Positions 1 through 8,278 of a stretch of DNA of 64,000 nt are shown piece by piece. How positions within the stretch are numbered: position 1 is the first letter of the stretch; each line of letters begins with the position of its first letter. A model generated the notes under the pieces. That model made no database searches. It was not told where the DNA came from and saw only the letters and a program-made list of their open reading frames with translations. Location of the stretch: positions 186,001 through 250,000 of the forward strand of contig JALRMH010000042.1 in the NCBI GenBank assembly GCA_026119935.1, read 5' to 3'. The translations under genes were made by a program, and so were the position numbers. The stretch is from Endothia cerciana (taxonomy: Eukaryota > Ascomycota > Sordariomycetes > Diaporthales > Cryphonectriaceae).

Positions 1-479
1 ATAGCACGGCTTCGGGGAGGCCGATACCAAGACCTCAAGTCAGATACTGCGGGAGGCTTCACGTACACCACGAATGCACAAGTATAGCAAGATGGGTCTT
101 TAGGGTTTTCATGGCGATGCCACGATGTATTACTCATTTGGGAGTGGTCCACGATCTCAAACCTCATAATGGCCTGGCTTCTTCAGCTTCGTGACCGAAC
201 GAGTGGTAACGAGCTCTCCGAAAGCCAACACCGAAATAAAATTTCACCTCCCCCCTTTGTCGCAAAGTCAAACGCAAACTTGTGGACCATCCCATTTCGT
301 AAGTATCCTCCCCAGATCAAGGCCGAGTAGACCAAGCTTGCGGTTCCAAGCGCGATCATCGTAGCCCAACCACAAAATCCTCCTACTCCGCCGTACCCGA
401 ATCCAACCATCAAGAGGCATTCATCTTCAGATAGTTGGCGATGTTGGCAACCGGTAGTCAAGCATGATGATTGTTGCGT
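1..479. other. Gene-free stretch at window edge
   Basis: No convincing gene is seen. It lies just downstream of the stop codon of the constant tail at 480-482 and probably holds that gene's 3' UTR and terminator. A hydrophobic open frame on the minus strand (183-461) opens with TTG and has no splice context, so it is not called. Confidence 0.5.
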
Positions 480-1092
480 CTAGACGCTGCCGTCGTCCTC
501 GTCCTCCCTAAAGCCAAAGTTAGTGTTGTGGGGACAGCAGTGCGGTCACTAGAAGGATGTACTTACCCAACGGGCTCGTTCTTGACGACAGCCTTGAAAT
601 CCTCGTCGTCATCCTTGACAGGCTCCGAGGCGGCACCCTTCTTCTTGCCAGTGGCCCGCTTCTTCTTCTGGGGAGTCAAGTCATCCTCGTCGTCGTCGGC
701 AGCATTCTTGCCGCGCTTGCCGTTGGCCGACTTCTTGGCAGGGCTGCCATCGCCGCTGCCACCGGACGCGACCTCCTTGCGCTTGAGCTTTTGGAGATGC
801 TGGCTGGAGGAGTGGTTAGCAAGAGTGCGCCCATAAATTGATTCAATGAAGGCGACAAGGGTGAACTTGGGACTTCCCACTCGGGAGCTCCGTCAGATTG
901 AATCAAGGTGAACGCTAACATGCGGTGCGAGGCGGCCTTGACCGTGCAGTCAATGCCCAGCTCGTTTAGAGTCTGCACGGCTTGGCGAAGGGTAGGACCC
1001 TTCGGCTCGCCGCAGGCAACGAGGCAGGCAGCGAATAAATCGCGCTCGGTCTCAGCATCCCACTTGACACCCTTCTTGGATGGAGTCTCCAT
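480..1092 (-). CDS. Myb/SANT-like small nuclear protein; last unit of first-exon array plus constant tail
   Basis: Three exons, 1092-920, 803-567 and 507-480, give 145 aa. Residues 10-62 form a Myb/SANT-like domain: K-W-D-A-E-T-E-R-D-L-F opens helix 1, and the domain finishes after the intron with I-Q-H-L-Q-K-L-K-R-K. The rest is a tail of alternating basic (PQKKKRATGKKKG) and acidic (DDDEDD) runs ending GEDEDDGSV, typical of a nuclear, chromatin- or DNA-binding protein. Intron 1 (919-804, donor GTTAGC, phase 2) has a CTAAC branch point at 819-815. Intron 2 (566-508) has donor GTAAGT, also phase 2. The leader is rich in CTT and CAAC repeats. This is the only copy of the array with its own acceptor and tail. 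Domain assignment is by resemblance to the complete paralogues at 4865 and 13054; target and function are unknown. Confidence 0.8.
567..819 (-). other. Shared acceptor, branch point and constant tail exon of the array
   Basis: Reading on the minus strand: branch point CTAAC at 819-815, acceptor CAG ending at 804, then the exon 803-567. Its first base completes a phase-2 codon (XX|C) and is followed by Q-H-L-Q-K-L-K-R-K, the end of the third Myb helix. All intact upstream first exons (donors at 3929, 3560, 3168, 1791, 1351 and 919) end in phase 2, so each would join here in frame. I found no second acceptor followed by a Q-H-type helix anywhere between 820 and 4135. That the upstream exons really use it is inference. 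Confidence 0.55.
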
Positions 1093-1351
1093 TGTTGCCG
1101 ATGGGCGATGTTGGTAGATGAGATTGGTTTGGTATCTTTGATGTTGATGAAGTGTGAGGGAAGGTTGATGGTCAAGAGAGAGAAGAGAGAAGTAAGCCAA
1201 GTTAGGGTACAGTGAGACGAAGAAGAAGAAGAAGAAGAAGAAAGAGGAGGAAGGGGTTTTGGAGAGGGTACCTAGGTATGGCGGTTGGGGAAACGGGGAA
1301 AGAAGTGTTGCTGGGGAGCACATAAAATTGGAAAACGCAGGTATGGCGTAC

Positions 1352-1500
1352 ACAGCAGCTTTGAATGTGTAGTTGTAGCCCTTGGCCCGAAGTTCAGGCA
1401 AGATCTTGTTCCACTCTGCGTCGGTGAAGGTGATTTTGGTCATGATGGCAACCAGTAGGTCCTGGTGGGCCTGGGCGGTCCAAACAGTGCGATCAGACAT
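1352..1500 (-). CDS. Array unit 8: orphan or alternative first exon encoding Myb-like domain
   Basis: ATG at 1500, open for 149 bases to a GT donor (GTACGC, intron starts 1351) in phase 2. The product starts MSDRTVWTAQAHQDLL and ends E-L-R-A-K-G-Y-N-Y-T-F-K-A-A-V when joined to the common acceptor (GT+C = Val). Spacing of Trp6, the D-L-L helix, the second Trp (A-E-W-N-K-I) and the G-Y-x-F/Y-T motif matches the complete paralogues. No local second exon is seen: the 258 bases to the next unit contain a (CTT)n leader. A CAACACTTC string downstream resembles the Q-H-F codons of the gene at 4865 but has no phase-compatible acceptor. It is either an alternative first exon or a truncated paralogue. 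Confidence 0.55.
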
Positions 1501-1791
1501 GATCAAATGACGAGAGTGTAGGGTAGTCAGTAGCAAAGATCTTGCTGCGATTTTGGCAGGAGGCCAAGGATGTTGTTGGTCTGAGAGGATTGGGGAGGCT
1601 TTCAACAAAAGATAAAGAGGTGGGTACGGCAGAAGACGAAGTGGACTATGAGAGAACGGGACGAAATATTCTGCTTGATGCACTTGCAGCCGCATCCCAT
1701 TCACTACGCCTTGCCAGAAGTGCTATGAACTTTCGAGCAGGTTCTGGGCAACATCAAAGCAAGAAAAGGAGGTTGCAAACAAGCGACATAC

Positions 1792-1958
1792 TAGAGCCCG
1801 GACGGTGAGAACTGCCAGCCTCCGATAGCCTTGGCCTTGTCGGCGATCTGGAGGATATCTCCCTTCGAGAGCGAACTGTACTCGACTGTGGCGAGGAGGA
1901 CATCCCTGTAGAGGCCGGGGTCGTTCCAGTCCTGCTTGAAGGAATTGAACTTCGCCAT
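1792..1958 (-). CDS. Array unit 7: orphan or alternative first exon encoding Myb-like domain
   Basis: ATG at 1958, open for 167 bases to donor GTATGT (intron starts 1791), phase 2. The domain contains K-Q-D-W-N-D-P-G-L-Y-R-D-V-L-L, then K-A-I-G-G-W-Q-F-S-P-S-G-L. The exon ends in TA, so an unspliced transcript reads TAG at the junction. Splicing to the common acceptor gives TAC (Tyr) and continues the frame. The open frame therefore stops exactly at the donor unless splicing occurs. The closest relative in the array is damaged unit 6 just upstream (shared K-Q-x-W-x-x-P-G-x-Y-R-D-V). No own tail is present. Confidence 0.55.
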
Positions 1959-2096
1959 TATTATGCGGGTGTGCAGGTGACAGAGGCGGCGATTAATGCT
2001 GGAGTTGAGGCGGAAACGTGGATGGGGAGAAGAGGGGTTGAAAACACTTGTCAAGCCCAGGAGGGGCGATAGGGGATAAGGAGCGTGAAAACGTAC

Positions 2097-2278
2097 TAGA
2101 GGTTGCTATGGGTAAATTGCCAGTCCCCCATGGCCTTTGTCTCATCGACCACTTTGTCGAGATCTTCCAGCGCGGGAGAGAACTTGATCATGCATGGCAG
2201 GCTTGACATCGCGGTAGACGCCAGGGTTGTCCCAAGACTGCTTTGAGCCGGTCGTGGTTGCTGTTCCGATCCTAACAT
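2097..2278 (-). pseudogene. Array unit 6: frameshifted Myb-like first exon
   Basis: Two frames carry the two halves of one domain. One frame has S-K-Q-S-W-D-N-P-G-V-Y-R-D-V, the counterpart of unit 7's helix 1, with no ATG ahead of it. The other has K-A-M-G-D-W-Q-F-T-H-S-N-L and is open from ATG 2278 to a perfect phase-2 donor GTACGT (intron starts 2096). A single indel after the Y-R-D-V codons would explain this. As in unit 7, the exon ends in TA, making a TAG across the exon-intron junction that only splicing removes. The donor is intact although the domain is broken. A non-Myb N-terminus from ATG 2278 cannot be excluded. Confidence 0.5.
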
Positions 2279-2396
2279 AGAGGGTATAATTGATGTAGAG
2301 GGCTTGATGGTTGATACTGCAAATCTCAACGTGACAGTGGGAAGGGCAGGGCAGAAGAGCCGAAAGTACACTTGCACATTGAAAGATACGACGTAC

Positions 2397-2551
2397 TGGA
2401 GAGCACTCTTTGTAAAACGACAGCCTTGGGCACTGAGCACATCCGTGACAGCAGCCTAGTCATCTCTGCGAGTCTGATCCGCGAAGGCCATAGCCACACG
2501 CCAGGCTAGTCCATCTTCATTCCAATTCTGAAGCAGTCGAGAAGGTGCCAT
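2397..2551 (-). pseudogene. Array unit 5: Myb-like first exon with in-frame stop
   Basis: ATG at 2551 followed by M-A-P-S-R-L-L-Q-N-W-N-E-D-G, with the frame kept for 155 bases to donor GTACGT (intron starts 2396), phase 2. It is interrupted once, by TAG after T-R-R-D-D. That TAG sits exactly where the complete gene at 4865 has the second conserved Trp (E-W-T-T-I), and the 22 positions from there to the donor align without gaps. So TGG has become TAG by one G-to-A change. The rest (V-L-S-A-Q-G-C-R-F-T-K-S-A-L) is a good domain end. Either a recently inactivated copy or a sequencing difference. Confidence 0.55.
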
Positions 2552-2771
2552 GGTGGACGAGGGAGAGGAGCAAGACCTTTAGCACGTTGGGTAAGGATGA
2601 ACGATTTGGTAGACCCCTGGTAGGTAGACTGTTGTATACAGAACGGTGGAGGCCAGAAGCAAGTGTCCGATCAACTCGTTGGAGAACAACACAAACGCGA
2701 AGGAAAAGCCAAGATCGAGCCTTTGTAGTGGGCAGACCCAATGGAAAATGCAGGCGAAAATATAAACGTAC

Positions 2772-2931
2772 CGAATTCCCTCCTAGGTGCCGGGTGGTGT
2801 TGGGGTAACCATTCTGACGCATGAAAGCCACAATTCTGTTGCGCTCCTCACCATCGGGGGGGGGGGGGCAAAGCTGGCAAGCAAGAGAGAATAGCCCTGA
2901 AAAGGACACTATCGGCCTCAGCGCTCCAGAT
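2772..2931 (-). pseudogene. Array unit 4: decayed Myb-like first exon with G13 tract
   Basis: The helix-1 region reads W-S-A-E-A-D-S-V-L-F-R-A-I-L (Trp codon at 2928-2926) but has no nearby ATG; the codon just before the Trp is ATC, in the context ACCATC. A run of 13 G on the + strand (2856-2868) then shifts the frame: D-G-E-E-R-N-R-I-V-A-F-M continues only if the run were 12 or 15. Near the end the expected W-E-G-I-R is spelled TAG GAG GGA ATT CG, again a Trp codon turned to TAG, and a further shift is needed. The donor GTACGT (intron starts 2771) is intact. Boundaries are approximate. Confidence 0.45.
2856..2868. repeat. G13 homopolymer inside array unit 4
   Basis: Thirteen consecutive G on the + strand, falling inside the decayed Myb-like exon and changing its reading frame. 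It may be a real slippage-prone tract or an assembly length error. Confidence 0.8.
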
Positions 2932-3168
2932 GGTAGGTATTTTGAGAGACAGAAGGGGAGGGTTGGGTCTATTGACGTGGTGTGTCGGTGTGAATTCACT
3001 GTGATGTTTCGATGCCCAGTGCAAAAACAACGGGGCAACGGAGATGGGAAGAAGAAACGGGGAAATGCATGCGGAGATAAATGAGAGCTGCATATGTCAC
3101 TAGACACAACTCGTAGCCAACAGACGAGCGGACAAACAGGCAGACAGACAAAGAAAAGAGATACGTAC

Positions 3169-3335
3169 CGAAGTCCATTCCAGTTGACATCAGTATGACC
3201 CCGGCTGTGCATGAAGGCGACGATGGCCTCCCGCTGCTCTGTGCTGAAGCTAGCGGGCATCGATCCAACGGTGACGAGCGCCTCAAGGAGGTCGCCCTGC
3301 TTCACGGGGTCTGCCCAATTGGTCTTGCTCGACAT
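3169..3335 (-). CDS. Array unit 3: orphan or alternative first exon encoding Myb-like domain
   Basis: ATG at 3335 in a CACAATG context, open for 167 bases to donor GTACGT (intron starts 3168), phase 2. The product begins MSSKTNWADPVKQGDLLEAL and ends A-F-M-H-S-R-G-H-T-D-V-N-W-N-G-L-R once CG|C is completed at the shared acceptor. Trp7, D-L-L and the terminal W-N-G-L-R match unit 2. The ATG is preceded by a pyrimidine-rich stretch like a fungal core promoter and leader. No tail of its own is found before unit 4. Confidence 0.6.
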
Positions 3336-3560
3336 TGTGACGGCTCGGTCTTCCGAACGAGGAGTGGTAGGCTGCTGGCGGGAAGGAAAAAGGTTGTGAA
3401 GCTTGTAGAATAGAGATGTTGCTTGCGATGGCAGGAGATAAAGATGGCGGCTGCTCCACGAAATGAATTGAGAAATAGCGGTTCTGTGGTAGTGCCACTA
3501 GGCAGAAGGTGAAAACAGCAGTACAGGGGAAAGAATGGCAGCAAAAGGCAGCACTCTTAC

Positions 3561-3715
3561 CGAATGCCATTCCAAGTGATGTCGTTGTAGCCTTTCTCCT
3601 TCATGGCCCCAACGACAGCCCCCTTCTCATTAGCAGCAAGATTCTTGGGTGCAAAGACGAGGTACATGCTGTGGAGGAGGTCCCTCTCAGCATTCTCATC
3701 CCACTGAACAGGCAT
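3561..3715 (-). CDS. Array unit 2: orphan or alternative first exon encoding Myb-like domain
   Basis: ATG at 3715 (ACACATG), open for 155 bases to donor GTAAGA (intron starts 3560), phase 2. The product begins MPVQWDENAERDLLHSMYLV and ends G-A-M-K-E-K-G-Y-N-D-I-T-W-N-G-I-R. The Trp-x7-L-L spacing is the same as in the full gene at 13054. The leader before the ATG is CAAC- and ATC-rich as in expressed fungal genes. The frame is also open upstream of the ATG to about 3892, so an upstream in-frame exon start at 3872 cannot be excluded, but that possible intron has no clear branch point. Confidence 0.6.
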
Positions 3716-3929
3716 TGTGTCTCGATGGAAGATGATTGATGAAAGGAACTGGAGTGGAGTTGATCGTCGATGTTGAAGTTGATTGAGCAGGAGATAGACA
3801 TTGATGGGGACAGCGAAGATTCGCCGCGGCTTGGAGCAGGTATTCAACCGGTGCGCTTTTTTACCCAACCCTCTGGAGATCACAGGGTACATGAGGGCAG
3901 GGCTATATCAAGGAGTACGCGTAACTTAC

Positions 3930-4135
3930 CGGATACCCTCCCAGCTGAAGGGGTGGCCACGGTCGGTCATGCTCTGCACCAAGATGTCCGAGTTGACTCG
4001 GAAAGATACTTCAGCAGACTCGAGCACATCCAGGAGGGCGCCACAGAGAGCCTTGTGGGCATCGTCGCCCCACTTCAAGGTCGAGTGCTTGCCGCGGGAC
4101 GGGCTGGACTTGGCGATAGAGCTCTCAGCAGCCAT
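3930..4135 (-). CDS. Array unit 1: orphan or alternative first exon encoding Myb-like domain
   Basis: First unit in transcription order. ATG at 4135, open for 206 bases to a consensus donor GTAAGT (intron starts 3929), phase 2. A short Ser/Lys-rich lead (M-A-A-E-S-S-I-A-K-S-S) precedes the domain K-W-G-D-D-A-H-K-A-L, which ends R-G-H-P-F-S-W-E-G-I-R. The leader has CAGCAACC and CATCAACGACGACG strings. To reach the constant tail the intron would be about 3.1 kb, far above the usual fungal size, which is the main doubt about the alternative-first-exon reading. Confidence 0.6.
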
Positions 4136-4864
4136 CCTGAGTCGTCGTCGTTGATGTTGAATTCCGAGATCTGGTTGCTGTGACGGTCGCGTTGATTTGT
4201 TGCCGAGATCTAACCCGGTAAGAATTCATGCGCACCTTGCCAGGCAGATTGTTTTGTTTTGTTGACGGGCCAGTAGAATCCGCACGCAGCGAATGCGCGG
4301 TCAAGGCAGTTAGAAACACCCGAAGCACCTGCTGCCCTGCGGATCACTCACTCCCAGCAGTGACGGACAAGATAATGCGCAGCACAGCAACAAAGCCGGG
4401 CCCCACCGGGGGCCCGTGACAAACCAAAGGCAGTCGACCGAACGACGTTCCAAGCCACCCATATCTCTAATTCAAAGTAGAGCATCTGCTTCGGAACACT
4501 CTCAATACCATTCCCGACCAGCTTCGAAGGAATACATCACCCACCTGACAGTGGCTGCGTATTTCGCCCTAAGGTGAGATGTAGAAGTTCTGAATAAGTG
4601 ATATTGGGGGTAGAGTGAGCAATGCAAATCAGCTACTGCATGTAATGAAACGAGATACCTGAACACCGGCTGACCGAACAGCAGACACTATTCTCTTTCC
4701 AAAGTAACGCTCGCGTTGACAACTCCCCGAGTCAGCATCCTAGCCCCAGCCACGGCCAAGCGCCTCCCTCCTCTTACTTCCAGGTGTGTCTCCATACCAC
4801 GGGGAAAGCTAAGCCTCGCCGTAGAAGCTTGGAAGATAAGTCAGCATACGGCGTGTGAGGGTGG
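4136..4864. other. Gene-free stretch between complete Myb-like gene and array
   Basis: Contains the 3' end of the gene at 4865-6055 and the promoter of array unit 1. No open frame or further domain copy is recognised on either strand. Confidence 0.5.
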
Positions 4865-6055
4865 TTAGGGGGTAACCCACTCAGGATTATAGTGATCCAC
4901 AGAGCCTGGATTGTTGTGAGCAGCCAACGCACTCAGGATGGCCTCGTCATTGAGGGCGGGATCGTGATTCTCTTCCAGTTTGGCACGCTTAGCAGCATGC
5001 CCATCAGGCTCCTCATCGGCATCTTCAAAAGGCACATCCTCTGCCTGCATGACGACATGCTGCTGTGGGGGCGGGGGTTGCATCTGTTGGGGGACAGATT
5101 CCATCATGGGAGTTGGAGCAGGTCCAACACCGGAGTCCATGCCCGGCTGGGCCTGCAGAGATTGCTGTTGAGGAGGCACCTGGGGAGGCTGCTGCTGGGC
5201 TTGGGCCGGATCGATATCGTCCGGGCCCTGGGGAACTGCACCACCAGCAGAATTTGCTGCGGACTTCCGAGGCCTTCCTCTGCCGGGACCTGGCCGACGG
5301 GTGATTGGGTTTTGAGTGGGATCGATCTTCCGGGGGTTGTCGCCCGAGGCACCATTCGCCTCCGCCTTCTGCTGAGCTCGACGGAGGCCTTGGAAGTGTT
5401 GACTAGTATCTTGGTCAGCGGGTGTGAACCGAAGTCCGCACCAGTGGAGGAGGGGCTGTAACAGGATTGGAAGAGGACAGGTATGCAAGCAGATCAGGAC
5501 CTGCGTCAGTGCCCATTACTGGAGCTAGCCACGCCGTCTGGCTGTTTCCTTGTGGGCGAGCAGAGCCCCAGGGCCCATGAGGTTGAGGCCTTTCTCGGTG
5601 CCAACACCACGCCGCTCTGAAGTTGAGAGATATCACGAAGGTCGGCCGACAACCAGAGGAACAGCAGAGAGACCGGACCAAGGCGCAAGAGACGAGAAGG
5701 GGGCCAACTTACCGGCATCCCTCATTGGTGAAGCCGTAGCCCATGGATCTCATGTGGTTGCCGATCGTGGTCCATTCCGATCCGCTGATGACACCAATAT
5801 TTTTCACAGAAAGGATGGTGAAGAACAGGTCCTTGTCGGCCTCTGCAGACGGAGCAGGTCAGTAAGGTACCATCTACGCAACGCCGGCCACCGGACGTCT
5901 CTGCTCTTGAGCGTCCAAGCTCATCCGGACCCGTGCTTGGTGGTTGAGAGATGAGGCGCAGTGGCAGTATTGACAGCGATCAGAAGGACAAGCGGGGGCG
6001 AAGGAATCAACAGAGAGCAAGGCTACTGACTGTCGCCCCAATTTTTGTTATTCAT
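4865..6055 (-). CDS. Myb/SANT-like domain protein with AT-hook-like, Gln/Pro-rich tail
   Basis: Three exons, 6055-6031, 5842-5713 and 5402-4865, give 230 aa. Exon 1 encodes only M-N-N-K-N-W-G-D. The domain continues A-D-K-D-L-F-F-T-I-L, S-E-W-T-T-I, G-Y-G-F-T-N-E-G-C-R and, after a phase-2 intron, Q-H-F-Q-G-L-R-R-A-Q. The tail has R-R-P-G-P-G-R-G-R-P-R-K, an AT-hook-like GRP core, then Gln/Pro-rich sequence and an acidic end, suggesting a nuclear DNA-binding regulator. Intron 1 starts GTCAGT and ends CTGCAG after a CTGAC branch point. Intron 2 (5712-5403, 310 bases) is long for a fungus but has GTAAGT and a GCTGACC branch point. It is the full-length model for the array downstream: the intron-2 position equals the donors of all nine array units. 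Confidence 0.8.
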
Positions 6056-8278
6056 CGTTGGGTGAGAGGAGTCGGGCTCTGGAGCAGGCCCCGGACTGGT
6101 GTGAATAGCCTCAATGGCGCTGATGGTTCGATTGCCAATACGATTTATTGTTAGGTCAGTACCAGTCGTCGTGGGATCAGAGCACAAGAGGGTGCAGGAG
6201 AAGATAGGTGGCCATCTGGCAGGGTTCCTGAGACGTTAAGGGGGAACCTTGGGGAGGTACCGGTAGGGGCTCTGGCCTAGGTGAGCGGTCCCCCCTCCCG
6301 CCCTGCCCAGCCCAGCCCAGCCCAGCCCAGCCCAGCCCAGCCAGGCCTCAGCTAGGGGCCACCAGCCAGAGACACACGTTCATCTCCCACCCCCTCTTTG
6401 CAATCATTTCGTCCACCCTCCACGCAAACGCAGCCCGTCCATCACCTGACCTCGCGTTCGTTAGGCGTCGCACTTGTGGAGCCGCTGCCTGAAGCCCATC
6501 CCTGAAGGTGGCCGGTCAGACGCGTAACGGCACGACTCGGCCAATCGCCGGCGCCAACAGGACGTCAATCCGTCGCAAGCTCCGACAGATCCCAGCCCCC
6601 TGGATTTTTTGCTAACCGGAATCGTGTATGATCCATTTGGCGTTGCCTCCAGCCTGCAACGACTCGCCACTCCTGCTCATCTCCGGCTCTGTCGGGTCAG
6701 GCGCTCGATGGCGGAGGACGGTGACGTTTTCTGTCGGCACAAGGCCTCGCTACTGGTAGAGATAACCAGGTAGTCTGCCTCGGAATCTGCCTGGCAGGGC
6801 GAAAAGGCACTCTTTGGACTGCAAGGCAGGCAACGCAACCATCAACGCAACCATGGTGGAGGGGGGGGAGGGTGGGGGTTGGGTGCGCGGAGCCCTAACG
6901 CCTACCAGCGCCCTGTAGCACAGGCCTGGCCTGTTCTGACCCTTCACATTCCCGGCTTGCCAATTTCCTCCAGAGACCCAGCAGAATGCTCTGTGATAGT
7001 CGCAGCAAGATATGCAAACCTGCGATTCCTCCACCCCCGCATCGGGCGTGGTGTCGTCCAGACTACGGCCTGGCCCCCGCGGAAGAGGCATCCTCGGACG
7101 TGGTCTGCAACGGTGTTCCAACCAGGATCCCTGAAATGGCTTAAATGATCTGCTTCCTAAATCTCGTCTCGGCACGTTGGCAATGAATGACTCACGGCCA
7201 CATCAGCCATCTGTGGTCACACCCCTTCAAGCCTGTCCTGCATCGAGAGAAAATGCACTTTGCGATGCTACCTCTCAGCATTCCGGTTCGGCCGTTGGAC
7301 ACACCCAAGGACCCGTCTCTGCCAATCACGCCTCGATCCGGGACTGATGAGATCCGCCGAGGACGAGGCAAGGGCAGTCAATGCGTTCGATTCTTGCCTC
7401 AAACAGAGTTCGGAGGTCCTATCGATCTGCCCTCCTAGTCCTCAACCGATCTTTGGGGGGGTGTCTCGAGGTAGAGGTACCTGCACAGGGGCCAGGATCC
7501 GAAATGGATGCAACTAAAAACATGTACGGTACGAAAACCACTTTACACGAGATGCCGCGATAGCACGTCGAATCCACACCACCCCTCGCGTTTGGGCCCT
7601 GATTTGCTGAGTCCCCGAGGACTGACCAGGCAACCACAGGCCGTGGCCTGTCTCTTTTTCCAGCGGGCACAAGAGTCGGTCAAAGAGCAAGAAGGTTTGG
7701 GTAGGACAATCCCAATTTTCCTTTGACCCTCTTTGCCATCCTCCTTTGGCGGACCTCCTCCTCAAACGACAGCAAACAAAATCTTCATGCAGTGGCATCC
7801 TTTTTGGCCGTGGTCCCAATCTCTTCAAGCATCTAGGTGGTCACATTTCGGCCCTGTTGTTCGGATTGAATTCATTCTGCCCGGCTTGTTGCCGGTTTCG
7901 TCCTGGAGAGCAGCCCTGGGAACAGCAAGCTTTCGGCTGCCCACTGCCTTTCTCCCTCTGGGTCACACTGACAAGGCATCTTCTCGTACTTCCTGGGCCT
8001 TTCTGGGTAGACCAGACATATAATAACCCCTTGAGCTGGGCCTCGCCTCACTGACCTTCACATCACCCACCAAGCGATTCACCTCCGCACGGACTCTCAC
8101 CTACTCAGGCCGGTTGTTCCTTACCAGCTGGTCATTCTGGCGGAGATCCTTCTACGAGTAGGCCTTACATTGATCTGAAAAACTTTCTCGCATCAGACGA
8201 GGGCCCTCCTCACTCTTTGCCGCCTGATATTCCCGACGTAATCCCCTCTTCGTGGTCGTTTCTGCCTACCCCACCGCC
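6056..8278. other. Long gene-free region
   Basis: A 2.2 kb stretch between two divergent Myb-like genes. Several open frames exist on both strands but none has a recognisable domain or a consistent splice model. It holds a CCCAG pentamer repeat (6306-6340) and, towards 8000-8270, CT-rich sequence with TATAATAAC at about 8018, suited to the promoter of the gene at 8279. Confidence 0.5.
6306..6340. repeat. CCCAG pentanucleotide repeat, 7 copies
   Basis: Seven exact CCCAG units in tandem in the gene-free region upstream of the Myb-like gene at 4865-6055. Confidence 0.9.

Noticed and set aside
183..461. Hydrophobic 92-codon open frame on the minus strand
   Set aside because: It begins at TTG, has no splice or leader context, and lies in the expected 3' flank of the array gene.
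1093..1351. A local second exon for array unit 8 starting at CAACACTTC (resembling Q-H-F of the complete gene)
   Set aside because: The preceding AG gives the wrong phase for Q-H-F, and the frame runs into a stop or a (CTT)n stretch. At best a remnant.
3336..3929. Joining array units 1, 2 and 3 as internal exons of one multi-Myb protein
   Set aside because: In-frame phase-2 acceptors exist (exon starts at 3872 and 3483), but neither has a CTRAC branch point. The linkers lack a Q-H-type third helix, and each domain has its own ATG with a leader-like sequence. Kept only as an alternative to the first-exon array.
6306..6340. CCCAG repeat as a telomere-like or CRISPR-like array
   Set aside because: It is a simple pentamer without spacers and without telomere motif.
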